This document shows positions 56,539 to 64,000 of a DNA stretch of 64,000 nucleotides, in pieces. The notes below the pieces were generated by a model, which saw only the letters and a program-made list of their open reading frames with translations, did no database searches and had not been told where the DNA came from. The translations under genes and the position numbers were made by a program. Origin of the DNA: Vulcanimicrobium sp035943995. GTDB lineage: Bacteria; Vulcanimicrobiota; Vulcanimicrobiia; Vulcanimicrobiales; Vulcanimicrobiaceae. Position 1 is the stretch's first letter. Every line of letters begins with the position of its first letter. The stretch is from assembly GCA_035943995.1 (NCBI GenBank), contig DASZBS010000104.1:19528-83527 (forward strand). Reading direction: 5' to 3'.

Positions 56539-57057
56539 CTAATACTTGATGAAGCTCGTCAGCTCAACGTTCGGCAGAGCGGCTCGCCCGTTGAGGGCTT
56601 CCAACTCGATCAGGACCGCGGTGCCCACCACGTTCGCGCCCAGTTTCTCGAGCAGGCGCAGGGTTGCGGCGATCGTGCCCCCGGTCGCCAGCAGATCGTC
56701 GACGACGAGCACGCGGTGGCCGTTGCCCACCGCGTCGGCGTGGATCTCCAGCGTGTTGGTCCCGTATTCCAGCGCGTACTGCTCGCTGTACTTCTCGCCC
56801 GGCAGCTTGCCGGGCTTGCGGACCGGGACGAAGCCCGCGCCCAGCGCGTACGCCACCGGCGCGCCAAGCATGTAACCGCGTGCTTCGATGCCCACGACGG
56901 CCTCGACGCGCGCATCGCGGAAGCGGTCGACGAACAGATCGATCGTCGCCTTGAACCCCGTGGGATCGGCCAGCAACGGCGTGATGTCGCGGAACAGGAT
57001 ACCCGGGATCGGGAAATCGGGGATGGCCCGGATCAGCTTTTCGATCGGCTCGGTCAC
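56539..57057 (-). CDS. apt: Adenine phosphoribosyltransferase
   Basis: A 172-residue phosphoribosyltransferase of the normal APRT length. IEKLIRAIPDFPIPGILFRD and ITPLLADPTGFKATIDLFVD are the adenine-site start, VVGIEARGYMLGAPVAYALG and GFVPVRKPGKLPGEKYSEQY the mid-section, and RVLVVDDLLATGGTIAATLR the PRPP-binding motif. It converts adenine and PRPP to AMP. I start at GTG 57057, where homology begins; a longer frame of 33 extra residues is unlikely. Upstream on the other strand the small secreted gene diverges. It precedes rel on the same strand, as in several other bacteria, but the repeat and rel promoter separate them. Confidence 0.95.
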   Translation of the reverse strand: MTEPIEKLIRAIPDFPIPGILFRDITPLLADPTGFKATIDLFVDRFRDARVEAVVGIEARGYMLGAPVAYALGAGFVPVRKPGKLPGEKYSEQYALEYGTNTLEIHADAVGNGHRVLVVDDLLATGGTIAATLRLLEKLGANVVGTAVLIELEALNGRAALPNVELTSFIKY

Positions 57058-57185
57058 GGCTCGCCGCTTCGCGTTCGCCCCTGCGAGGCCTGCGATTGCG
57101 GTCACAGCTGCGGGGAACCCCGCGGACGTCCCATCTCGTTGTCTTTGAGTAATCATTCCCCGCCTGGGGAAAAACGGGAGACGTT

Positions 57186-57485
57186 ATGAACTCGAAATTG
57201 CTGACGGCCGGCGCGCTGGCCGCGACGATGACCTTCGGCGCGGTGGCGCCGGCGCTCGCAGACGGTGCGGCGAGCACGCGCAACATCCTCATCGGCGGCG
57301 CCGCGGCGGCCGTGCTGATCACGAACTACAACCACAAGGTGCGCGCGAAGCGCGAACAACAGCGCGAGCAGGCGCGGCGCCAGTCGTCGTACCGCTCGTA
57401 CTTCTACCACCGCTACGGCTACTATCCCAGCGAGTCGCAGTACCGCAACTGGTACTACCGCACGTACGGCACGTACCCGTCGTAG
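57186..57485 (+). CDS. Small secreted Tyr/Arg-rich protein
   Basis: A 99-residue exported protein. The Sec signal is KLLTAGALAATMTFGAVAPA with cleavage after ALA. Then come a short hydrophobic segment (RNILIGGAAAAVLITNYNH), a charged helix (AKREQQREQARRQ) and a Tyr-rich C-terminus (YFYHRYGYYPSESQYRNWYY). CGGGAGA upstream of the ATG supports the start. It forms its own transcript, closed by the terminator at 57517. The Tyr-rich tail suggests surface or cell-wall interaction; the function is unknown. Confidence 0.7.
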   Translation: MNSKLLTAGALAATMTFGAVAPALADGAASTRNILIGGAAAAVLITNYNHKVRAKREQQREQARRQSSYRSYFYHRYGYYPSESQYRNWYYRTYGTYPS

Positions 57486-57516
57486 GGCGAGAGCTGAACG
57501 GAACGACGACGAGCGA

Positions 57517-57542
57517 GCCGCCCCGCCCGGGGTGGCTTTTTT
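57517..57542 (+). terminator. Intrinsic terminator
   Basis: GCCGCCCC (57517-57524) pairs with GGGGTGGC (57529-57536), with one G-U pair and a four-base loop, followed by TTTTTT. It ends the small secreted gene. Confidence 0.9.
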
Positions 57543-57565
57543 CTTCGGCAGAACAGTAAGCACCA

Positions 57566-58399
57566 GTGATCGACTTCCAGCGCCATCGCGATCGCATGAT
57601 CGTCGCGGTCGCGCTCGCCATCGCCCTGCACGAGATCGGCCTCGGTCTCGCGCACAACTCCAGGCCCGCGGACGACACCGAGCGCGACGCGGTGGCGACG
57701 CGCATCGTCTTCGAGACGCCGCGTCCCACGCCGCGCCCGCCCCCGACGCCCAAGCCCACCCCCACGCCGCCGCCGACGCAGCCGCCGACGCCCGAGCCGC
57801 GCGTGACGCCGCCGCCGCACAGCACGCCGGCGCCGGTGCAGCAGGTCGCCGGCCGCGCGAAGGGCCGGCCCGCGAAGCGCCGCGGCGGCGGCGCGCACAA
57901 GGCGATCGCGAAAGCCGCGAGCGGAACCTACGCGAACCCGCGGGCCGCGGGCGCGGGCACCGGTACGTCGACGGGCCAGGGCAGCGGCAACGCGCCCGGC
58001 GTGGGCGGCGGGCTGGGGGGGAACGGCACCGGTACCAGCGGGAACGGAAACGGCGCCGTGAATGCAAACTCGCCGTGCGGCTTCGTGGACTTCGTCCCGC
58101 ACGACGCGCCGCACTACTCCAACGGAACGGCGTCCGAACGCGTCTTTGCGACGGTCAGCTTCCCCGACGGCCACAAAGAGACGGCCGAGTTTCCGTATCG
58201 GTGGATCTATCCCAACGGCGAGCAGAACGATCCGTGGTCGACCACGAACCTCAAGCGGCCCGACTACACGATCTCGCTGCAGCCGCCGCCGCCGGGCGCC
58301 AACGTCGCGAACTATCCGCCGCTGATCCAGTACATCATCAAGCACACCGGGCCCGACGGCCTCACCGATTTGCCTGAGTGCCCGAAGGGCAGCGGCTGA
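57566..58399 (+). CDS. TonB-like Pro-rich envelope protein
   Basis: A 277-residue protein with a single N-terminal membrane anchor (DRMIVAVALAIALHEIGLGL), a long Pro/Thr linker (about 50-90; PRPPPTPKPTPTPPPTQPPT), a Gly/Ala-rich stretch (100-165), and a C-terminal domain of about 110 residues (SERVFATVSFPDGHKETAEF; KRPDYTISLQPPPPGANVAN). This is the layout of TonB/TolA-like proteins that span the periplasm. The C-terminal domain has Cys near each end (SPCGFVDFVP; LPECPKG) that could form a disulphide; it is not a clear TonB domain. The GTG start is accepted. It overlaps the next gene by 22 bases, so it is in an operon with three glycosyltransferases. Confidence 0.68.
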   Translation: MIDFQRHRDRMIVAVALAIALHEIGLGLAHNSRPADDTERDAVATRIVFETPRPTPRPPPTPKPTPTPPPTQPPTPEPRVTPPPHSTPAPVQQVAGRAKGRPAKRRGGGAHKAIAKAASGTYANPRAAGAGTGTSTGQGSGNAPGVGGGLGGNGTGTSGNGNGAVNANSPCGFVDFVPHDAPHYSNGTASERVFATVSFPDGHKETAEFPYRWIYPNGEQNDPWSTTNLKRPDYTISLQPPPPGANVANYPPLIQYIIKHTGPDGLTDLPECPKGSG

Positions 58400-59430
58400 A
58401 GGTGGTCCACGTCGCGGTCGACGCGCACAACCTCGCGCGCGATGACCGCGGGATCGGACGCTACGCGCGCGCGGTGCTGTCGCGCGCGGTGCGCGACACG
58501 CGCTTTCGCTGGACGTTCGTCGTGCGCGATCTTTTCCCCAAGCGCGCCGCCGTCGCGCAAGCGCTCGGCGCGGACGCCGTCGACGTGGCACGGCACGTTC
58601 CGCGCGACGCCGACGTCATGTGGTTTCCGTGGAACGGCACGTTCCTGCGCACCGACGTGCCGTCGGTCGCCACGGTTCACGACGCGGCGCCGTTCGCGTT
58701 TCCGTCCACCGATCCGCGCAAGCGCGCGATCGAGCAGAACCCCTTTCTCGCGACCGCGAACAGCGCGCGCCGCATCCTGGTGCAGTCGCGCTTCACCGCG
58801 GACGAGGTGGAGCACCGGCTCGGCGTCGCCGCGGAGCGCATCGTCGTGACGCCGCTGGCGGTCGACGCCGTGTTCGCACCGGGCCCGCGCGGCGCGCTGC
58901 CCGCCGAGCTGCGCGGCCTCCGCTACGTGCTGCACGTCGGCGCGCACGACGAGCGCAAGAACACCGCCACGCTGATCGACGCGTTCGCACGCGCGTTCCC
59001 CGCCGGCGACGTCGCGCTCGCGTTCACCCGCCGGCCGCCCGCGACTCCCGCGCTGCCCGCCGGCGGCGTCGTGATCGACGCGCCCGACGACGCGACGCTC
59101 GCCGCGCTGTACCGCGGCGCGGCATTGGTCGCGCTGCCGTCGACCTACGAGGGCTTCGGCTTCCCGCTGCTCGAGGCGATGGCGTGCGGCGCGCCGGTGC
59201 TGGCGGCGCGCGCGGGCTCGCTGCCGGAAGTGGGCGGCGACGCGGCGGCGTGGGTGGACGACGCGCACGACGCCGGCGCGTGGGCGAATGCGTTGCGGGA
59301 ACTGCTCGCCGACGACGCCGCGCGCGCCGCGCTCTCGAAACTCGGGCTCGCGCGCGCGGCGACGTTCTCATGGGAGCGGTGCACCGCGCAGACGCTGGCG
59401 GTGCTGGGCGAGGTCGCCGCGCTCGCGTGA
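58378..59430 (+). CDS. GT4-family glycosyltransferase
   Basis: A 350-residue GT-B glycosyltransferase: HVAVDAHNLARDDRGIGRYA (acceptor loop with G-I-G-R-Y), SVATVHDAAPFAFPSTDPRK, ILVQSRFTADEVEHRLGVAA, VLHVGAHDERKNTATLIDAF (donor site), VALPSTYEGFGFPLLEAMAC with the E-x7-E pair. It closely resembles mannosyltransferases of this subfamily. The start overlaps the TonB-like gene; a GTG at 58405 is an alternative. The GTGA overlap with the next gene indicates coupling. Confidence 0.92.
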   Translation: MPEGQRLKVVHVAVDAHNLARDDRGIGRYARAVLSRAVRDTRFRWTFVVRDLFPKRAAVAQALGADAVDVARHVPRDADVMWFPWNGTFLRTDVPSVATVHDAAPFAFPSTDPRKRAIEQNPFLATANSARRILVQSRFTADEVEHRLGVAAERIVVTPLAVDAVFAPGPRGALPAELRGLRYVLHVGAHDERKNTATLIDAFARAFPAGDVALAFTRRPPATPALPAGGVVIDAPDDATLAALYRGAALVALPSTYEGFGFPLLEAMACGAPVLAARAGSLPEVGGDAAAWVDDAHDAGAWANALRELLADDAARAALSKLGLARAATFSWERCTAQTLAVLGEVAALA

Positions 59431-60512
59431 GGGTACTGCTCGTCGTGCGGCCCGACGCGCACGCGAAGCCTGGCGGCGATCTCGTGCATGCTGAGCGCAC
59501 CGCGACGGCGCTGCACGCGCTGGGCACCGACGCCGATCTCGTGGCGACGCTCGCGCCCGATCCGCGCGGATACGACGTCGCGCACGTGTTCGGCGTGTTC
59601 GAGCCGGCCACGGCACGCGCGCAGATCGACGCGGTCAGAGCGCACCGCGCGCCGCTCGCGCTCTCACCGATCTGGCTCGACCTGCGCGCGTTCTTCGCGA
59701 CGGCGCCGCACGTGGAGCGCGCGCTGGAAGCGCGCACCGTGCCCGAGGTCGAGCGCCGCCTCGCGACGCTGCACCGCGTCGAGCCGGAGCTGCCGTGGCG
59801 CGGCAGCATCGCGCGCAACGCGGACCGCCGCCTCGCCGCGCAGCGCGCGCTCGTGCTCGACGCGGACGTGCTGCTGCCCGCGAGCGAGGTCGAAGCGTAC
59901 TTGTACGGCGAGCGGTTGCGCGTCGCGAGCGTACCGTACGTGGTCGCACCGCTCGGCGTCGACGACGACGCGTTCTCCGTCGAACGGCCGCGCGTGCGCG
60001 CCGGCGTGCTATGTGCGGGGCGCATCGAACCCAAGAAGAACCAAGCCGCGCTGCTGTACGCGCTGCGCGACGCCGACGTCGACGTCACGCTGGTCGGCAA
60101 CGCACACGATGCGGGCTACCTCGCGCTGTGCCGGCGCTGGGCGACCGCGCGCACGCGCTTCGTCGAGCACGCGCCGCACGACGAGGTCGTGCGCATGATG
60201 GCGAACGCCGCGGTGCACGCGCACCCGTCGTGGCTCGAAAGCCCGGGGCTGTCGTCGCTCGAAGCGGCGGCGACCGGCGCGCGCATCGTCGCCGGCGACC
60301 GCGGCTGCGAGCGTGAGTACTTCGGCTCCGACGTGGACTACGCCGATCCGGCCGATCCCGCCACGATCCGCGCGGCGGTGCTGCGCGCGCTCGAACGCGG
60401 CCCCCGCGACCGCGGCGACGCGCTGGAGCGCCGGCTCGGCGCGCACACCTGGCGGCGCACCGGTGAGGCGACGCTCGAAGCGTACGCGCGCGCGATCGCC
60501 GCGCGCCGCTGA
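59427..60512 (+). CDS. GT4-family glycosyltransferase
   Basis: A 361-residue glycosyltransferase from GTG 59427, overlapping the previous stop. VRPDAHAKPGGDLVHAERTA is the first loop with the G-G-D-x-x element, YDVAHVFGVFEPATARAQID follows, and the C-terminal half has AGVLCAGRIEPKKNQAALLY (donor-binding R-x-x-x-K-K), VTLVGNAHDAGYLALCRRWA, VHAHPSWLESPGLSSLEAAA. The substrate is unknown. It is one of three GT4 genes in one operon that probably build one oligosaccharide. Confidence 0.88.
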   Translation: MRVLLVVRPDAHAKPGGDLVHAERTATALHALGTDADLVATLAPDPRGYDVAHVFGVFEPATARAQIDAVRAHRAPLALSPIWLDLRAFFATAPHVERALEARTVPEVERRLATLHRVEPELPWRGSIARNADRRLAAQRALVLDADVLLPASEVEAYLYGERLRVASVPYVVAPLGVDDDAFSVERPRVRAGVLCAGRIEPKKNQAALLYALRDADVDVTLVGNAHDAGYLALCRRWATARTRFVEHAPHDEVVRMMANAAVHAHPSWLESPGLSSLEAAATGARIVAGDRGCEREYFGSDVDYADPADPATIRAAVLRALERGPRDRGDALERRLGAHTWRRTGEATLEAYARAIAARR

Positions 60513-61678
60513 TGCGGATCCTCGTCGCGGCGGAGCGCCTGGGCCACGCCGGCGGGATGGAGCGCTATCTCGACGTCGTGCTTCCGGCGCTCGCGGCGCG
60601 CGGCGCGACGGTGCACGTCCTCGCGCGCGAGATCGATGCTGCACCGGCGAGCGTGACGGTGCAGCGCGTCGCGTGGTCGGAGGAGCACGCCGCGCCCGAC
60701 GCCGCGGCGCGCGCGGAAACCGCGCGTGCGCTCGAAGCGTTCGCACCGGATGTCACTGTCGCGCACAACGTGATGGACGCCGGCGTCGTCGAAGCGCTGC
60801 GCGCCGCACCGCGCTTTGCATACCACGTGCACGACCACCGCCCGTTCTGCCCCAACGGCGATCGGGTGTTCCCGCGCACCGGCCGCATCTGCGCGCAACC
60901 CATGGGGTTGCCGTGCGCCGCGCACGCGCTGCTCGACGGCTGCGGCTACGGACCGCGCCTGCGCACGGCGGCGCTGATCCGCCGCCGCGAACGGCTGCGC
61001 GACGCGATCGCCGCGGCGGACAGCGTCGTCGTCGCGTCCGCGTACATGGCCAAGCGCGCGCGCGACAGCGGCGTGCCGGTCGAAAAGCTCGTGCAGATCC
61101 CGCTGCCGCTGCCCGACGACGCGTACGCCGCGGCGGTCGGCGCGTCGCAGCCCGGCGCGGTCGTGTTCGCCGCGCGCATCGTCCCACAGAAAGGTCTGGC
61201 GTCGCTGGTGCGCGCGGTCGCGATGCTCGTCGCGGAGCGCCGGCCCGCGATTCGCGCGCTCGGCGACGGGCCCGCGCTCGCCGAAGCGCGCGCGGATGCC
61301 GCGCGGCTCGGCGTGTCGCTCGACGCGCCCGGGGCCGTTGCGCCTTCGGCGGTGCGCGCAGCGATCGACGGCGCGGCATTCGTCGTGCTGCCGTCGCAGT
61401 GGGCTGAACCCTTCGGCTACGTCGGGATCGAGGCGTTCGCGCGCGGGCGGGCCGTCGTCGCGTTCGACACGGGCGGCGTGCGCGCATGGCTCGCCGATCG
61501 CGTGAACGGGCTCGCCGTGCCGGCCGGCGACATCGCCGCGTTGTCGGCGGCGATCGATGCGCTGCACACCGACGACGACCGCCGCGACGCCTTCGGCCGC
61601 CGCGCGCGGGAACAGGCCGAACGCTATCGCGCGGACCGCATCACGGGCGAGCTGCTCAGCGCGTACCGGCCCGGCTGA
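60512..61678 (+). CDS. GT4-family glycosyltransferase
   Basis: A 388-residue glycosyltransferase whose ATG shares one base with the preceding stop. RILVAAERLGHAGGMERYLD is the acceptor loop (G-G-M-E-R-Y), VTVAHNVMDAGVVEALR and FAYHVHDHRPFCPNGDRVFP lead into the cleft, and GAVVFAARIVPQKGLASLVR plus VVLPSQWAEPFGYVGIEAFA complete the donor domain. Several Cys in PFCPNGDRVF...GRICAQPMGLPCAAHALLDGC hint at a metal or disulphide site between the domains. Its 3' end overlaps the convergent lipoprotein gene by 23 bases. Confidence 0.9.
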   Translation: MRILVAAERLGHAGGMERYLDVVLPALAARGATVHVLAREIDAAPASVTVQRVAWSEEHAAPDAAARAETARALEAFAPDVTVAHNVMDAGVVEALRAAPRFAYHVHDHRPFCPNGDRVFPRTGRICAQPMGLPCAAHALLDGCGYGPRLRTAALIRRRERLRDAIAAADSVVVASAYMAKRARDSGVPVEKLVQIPLPLPDDAYAAAVGASQPGAVVFAARIVPQKGLASLVRAVAMLVAERRPAIRALGDGPALAEARADAARLGVSLDAPGAVAPSAVRAAIDGAAFVVLPSQWAEPFGYVGIEAFARGRAVVAFDTGGVRAWLADRVNGLAVPAGDIAALSAAIDALHTDDDRRDAFGRRAREQAERYRADRITGELLSAYRPG

Positions 61679-62126
61679 CGTCGCGGCGCACGATCCGGTC
61701 GATCGTCCAGCCGTCGCCGTCCCACGCGAGCGTCGTCGTCTCCTCGAAGCGGCGCGCGCGGGCCGGCGCAACGCGCTCCTTCGCGCCGATCGTCGCGACG
61801 ACGACGCGGTCGCCGTGCTGGCGCAGCGACACGTCGAGATCCCCGAACGCGCTGTACTGCGCGACGAAGCGGGCTTGGCCGATGCTCGCGCGGTAGCGCC
61901 GCGACAGCATCGCGTACGCGAACGGCCAGTGCGCGCCTTCGATCTGCTGGTAGAAGCGCTCCATCACCCCCGCGAGATCGGGGTTCGCCGGCGCAGGTGC
62001 GAGGCGGTGCGGGGCCGGCGAGTCGTAGCCGGCCGAGACGTCGGTGTGAAGACGGTGCGGCGCGCAGCCGCTCGCCCCCACGACGAACGCGAGAGCCGCA
62101 ACGGCAAGGGCCCGATCCGCGCGCAT
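61656..62126 (-). CDS. Putative lipoprotein
   Basis: A 156-residue protein with a lipoprotein signal (RALAVAALAFVVGASGCAPH, lipobox ASGC, Cys21), a Pro/Ala-rich linker, and a small alpha+beta domain resembling the NTF2-like fold: GVMERFYQQIEGAHWPFAYA, LSRRYRASIGQARFVAQYSA, VVVATIGAKERVAPARARRF, TLAWDGDGWTIDRIV. The function is unknown. It diverges from the other lipoprotein gene (62186), so they share a short promoter region of about 60 bases. Confidence 0.75.
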   Translation of the reverse strand: MRADRALAVAALAFVVGASGCAPHRLHTDVSAGYDSPAPHRLAPAPANPDLAGVMERFYQQIEGAHWPFAYAMLSRRYRASIGQARFVAQYSAFGDLDVSLRQHGDRVVVATIGAKERVAPARARRFEETTTLAWDGDGWTIDRIVRRDVSRAGTR

Positions 62127-62185
62127 GGCTCGTACTTGCCCGCGCGCGGCGCGGAGCCTTGCCGCACACCGCCGAAAGCGTGCGC

Positions 62186-62674
62186 ATGCGTTCCCTCTGC
62201 TGCGCGGCGCTGACGGCCGCGGTCCTCGTGCTCGGCGCTTGCGCCCCCGCCGCCAGCGACGCCGGGGTCCCGTCCACGTGCACGCCGTCGGCGAACGACC
62301 GGCTCGCGCGCCTGATCGCCGAGCAGCACGCGGGCGCGGTCGACAACGTGATGGTGTGCGGCACGACGATCGGCCCCTCGCGGCCGCAGCGCCGCGGCCC
62401 CCACGGCGGCCACCAGCTGATCCCGCTGCGCGTGCCGATCGACGCCGCCGGCGGAACGGCGCTGGTCGAGGTGGTCACCAACGACGACCTCGACGGCCGC
62501 GTCACGGCACCGCGCGGCGCGACGGTCTTCGCATACGGCCAATACTTTCAGACGAGCGACCGTCAGCGCCCCTTCGTCGCCGGCGTGCACGACGTGCACT
62601 GCGCAACGCACCGCGGCGCGGACAACGGCTGGGTGGTCGTCAACGGGACGAAATACCCGCAGCGCGGTTGCTGA
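62186..62674 (+). CDS. DUF3465-family lipoprotein
   Basis: A 162-residue exported protein. The signal ends at LGAC (Cys19). The mature domain matches the DUF3465 pattern: RGPHGGHQLIPLRVPIDAAG, ALVEVVTNDDLDGRVTAPRG, VFAYGQYFQTSDRQRPFVAG, then HDVHCATHRGADNGWVVVNG. The conserved H-x-x-H-C and G-W-V are the family's core, suggesting a small binding or OB-like domain. The function is not known. Its 3' end overlaps the convergent MFS gene by 35 bases. Confidence 0.78.
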   Translation: MRSLCCAALTAAVLVLGACAPAASDAGVPSTCTPSANDRLARLIAEQHAGAVDNVMVCGTTIGPSRPQRRGPHGGHQLIPLRVPIDAAGGTALVEVVTNDDLDGRVTAPRGATVFAYGQYFQTSDRQRPFVAGVHDVHCATHRGADNGWVVVNGTKYPQRGC

Positions 62675-63884
62675 TCCCCGCGGCGCGGCGCGACAGCACG
62701 TACGCGCCCGCCGACACCAGTGCTGCGGCGAGCACCGTGATCCCCACGCCCGCGCTCGGCGGAAACGGCAGCGCCGCCGCGACGGCGCTCGCGACCGCGC
62801 CGCCGATCATCTGCGTCGAACCGAGGATCGCCGAGGTCGTGCCCGCATCCGCGCCCGCGCCCGCGAGCCCGGCTGCGTACGCGCTCGGGTTCGCGATCCC
62901 GAACGCGAACGCGAACAGCATGAACGCCGCCGTGAACGCGATCGGTGACGGCGCGAACACGTCGACCGCGCACGCGACGGCCGCGGCGAGCAGCAGCAGC
63001 CCCATCCCCCACGCGAAGAGCCGTTCCGCGCCGATGCGCTGCACGAGCCGGCCGGTCGCGAACGCGCCCGCGAGCAGCGCGCACGCGTTGAGCGCGAACG
63101 CGACGGCGTACGGCCCGCTCGCGACGTGCATCTGCGCGACGAGCGCGAACGGCGAGCCGCTGATCAGCGTGAAGTACGCACCGAAGCCGAACGCGACGAC
63201 GGCGGCGAGCGGCAGCGTGCGCGGGCGCCGCAGCGCGCGGGCGTACGCGCTCAGCCCGCGCGCCGCCGTCCGCGGCGACGTCTCCGGTAGCCGCACGTAG
63301 ACGGCCGCGATCAGCAGCCCGCCCGCGACGGCGAGTACGCCGTAGAGCGAGCGCCAGCCCAGCGTCGCGAGGATCACCGCGCCGAGCAGCGGCGCGACGA
63401 TCGGCGCGACCGACGTGACGGCGCTGACGTACGCCTGCAGCGACGCCGCGCGCTCGCGGTCCGGCGACACGTCCTGCACGATCGCGCGCGCGCTCAGCGT
63501 GCCCGCGCACGCGCCGAGCCCCTGCACGAAGCGCGCGAGCAGCAGCGTGGCGGCGCCGTTCGCGAACGTGCAGGCCAGGCCCGCGAGCGTGAACACCGCC
63601 AACCCCGCGAGCAGCACCGGACGGCGGCCGTAGCGGTCGGACAGCGGTCCGACGACCAGTTGTCCCGCGCCGAACGCGAACACGAAGACGGCGAGGCTCT
63701 GCTGCATCGCGCCGCTCGACGCGCCCAGCGCTCGCGCGATCGCCGGCAGACCCGGCAAGCTCACGTCGATCGACAGCGGCGGAAGCGTCGTCAGCGCGCC
63801 GAGCAAGACGACGAACGCGACGCCGTTCGCGAGCGGCACCCGCGCGGCGGTTGGCGGCACGCGGCCTAGGACCGAAGGGTGCAC
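62640..63884 (-). CDS. Bcr/CflA-type MFS multidrug efflux transporter
   Basis: A 414-residue MFS protein with 12 helices, of the DHA1 Bcr/CflA branch. LPPLSIDVSLPGLPAIARAL in helix 1, AGQLVVGPLSDRYGRRPVLL (motif A), ARFVQGLGACAGTLSARAIV (motif B region), DRERAASLQAYVSAVTSVAP (motif C region) and PLLGAVILATLGWRSLYGVL are typical. It probably exports hydrophobic compounds by proton antiport. Residues 1-20 are a short hydrophilic lead. It runs towards the DUF3465 gene, with overlapping 3' ends. Confidence 0.92.
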   Translation of the reverse strand: MHPSVLGRVPPTAARVPLANGVAFVVLLGALTTLPPLSIDVSLPGLPAIARALGASSGAMQQSLAVFVFAFGAGQLVVGPLSDRYGRRPVLLAGLAVFTLAGLACTFANGAATLLLARFVQGLGACAGTLSARAIVQDVSPDRERAASLQAYVSAVTSVAPIVAPLLGAVILATLGWRSLYGVLAVAGGLLIAAVYVRLPETSPRTAARGLSAYARALRRPRTLPLAAVVAFGFGAYFTLISGSPFALVAQMHVASGPYAVAFALNACALLAGAFATGRLVQRIGAERLFAWGMGLLLLAAAVACAVDVFAPSPIAFTAAFMLFAFAFGIANPSAYAAGLAGAGADAGTTSAILGSTQMIGGAVASAVAAALPFPPSAGVGITVLAAALVSAGAYVLSRRAAGISNRAAGISSR

Positions 63885-63988
63885 CGCGTGGTTGCGCCAA
63901 GGCTACGCACGCCAACGCGTCTCGGGGTACGGCGGCGGCGCCTAACGACGTTCGCTAGAGCTTCGCTGAAGCCGGAAAAAGGAACACG

Positions 63989-64000
63989 ATGACGACACTG
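63989..64000 (+). CDS. Start of a gene running off the right edge
   Basis: AAAAAGGA is placed 8 bases before an ATG that opens MTTL at the last twelve bases. The good ribosome-binding site suggests a real gene start. The product cannot be identified. Confidence 0.4.

Noticed and set aside
58620..59426. An upstream extension of the second GT4 gene by 269 codons
   Set aside because: The extra sequence is an Arg-rich frame inside the first GT4 gene; homology starts at GTG 59427.
1..64000. CRISPR arrays, tRNA/rRNA genes, integrases and intact insertion sequences
   Set aside because: I looked for regularly spaced repeats, T-arm-like sequences and transposase or integrase motifs and found none that hold up; a covariance-model scan could still find a small RNA.

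Overview
The window is high-GC DNA (mostly about 63-70% G+C by eye) from a diderm bacterium: it carries putative lipoproteins, a TonB-like Pro-rich envelope protein and an RND efflux pump. Rel, Apt, rpsF and ssb mark it as chromosomal. PAS/PP2C phosphatases with an anti-sigma-type ATPase, sensor-less LuxR regulators with TPR-like N-termini, and abundant glycosyltransferases would fit Eremiobacterota/Vulcanimicrobiota or a similar lineage. That placement is an inference from gene style, not a database result. I found no tRNA, rRNA, CRISPR array or intact insertion sequence.

Region 1 (1-11.3 kb) holds the end of a PP2C phosphatase, a large copper-radical-oxidase-like protein, a LuxR regulator, KatG, a secreted hydrolase and a HigBA-like toxin-antitoxin pair with a clear promoter/operator. 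Region 2 (11.4-17.2 kb) is a mixed stretch with an isochorismatase-like hydrolase, a uracil-DNA-glycosylase-like protein, decayed or frameshifted genes, a methyltransferase, and the operon SRPBCC-ArsR-DUF2182-DUF899 behind a perfect 10-bp-arm operator. Region 3 (17.3-22.1 kb) looks like a small terpenoid/glycoside cluster: a UbiA prenyltransferase, an alpha-toroid protein with a DSDDTA motif, three glycosyltransferases and a 98-aa protein. Region 4 (22.2-27.8 kb) has an anti-sigma ATPase and PAS-PAS-PP2C pair, AraC and HxlR-SCP2 regulators, and a VOC protein with an extra N-terminal domain.

Region 5 (27.8-34.5 kb) is a surface-glycan cluster: a GT4, a rare PP-loop/DegT-aminotransferase fusion, a polysaccharide pyruvyl transferase and GT2 enzymes. 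Region 6 (34.6-41 kb) has a tautomerase, an AAA/GNAT-like/OmpR-wHTH fusion, a three-gene operon of small proteins behind a near-consensus promoter, and a second LuxR regulator preceded by a 38-aa exported peptide and RNA hairpins. Region 7 (44.3-47.3 kb) is lower in G+C and reads as a defence island: a Shedu-family nuclease with an unfamiliar N-terminal half, next to a coupled pair made of a four-helix membrane protein and a membrane-anchored TIR/NDT-like effector. That pair is my best candidate for an undescribed system.

Region 8 (47.4-64 kb) is mainly core and envelope genes: ssb-rpsF, an RND pump, a Ni/Co-type transporter, Uma2, bifunctional Rel with a nearly leaderless start, a 103-bp REP-like inverted repeat, apt, a TonB-like protein in an operon with three GT4 enzymes, two lipoproteins and a Bcr/CflA-type MFS pump.
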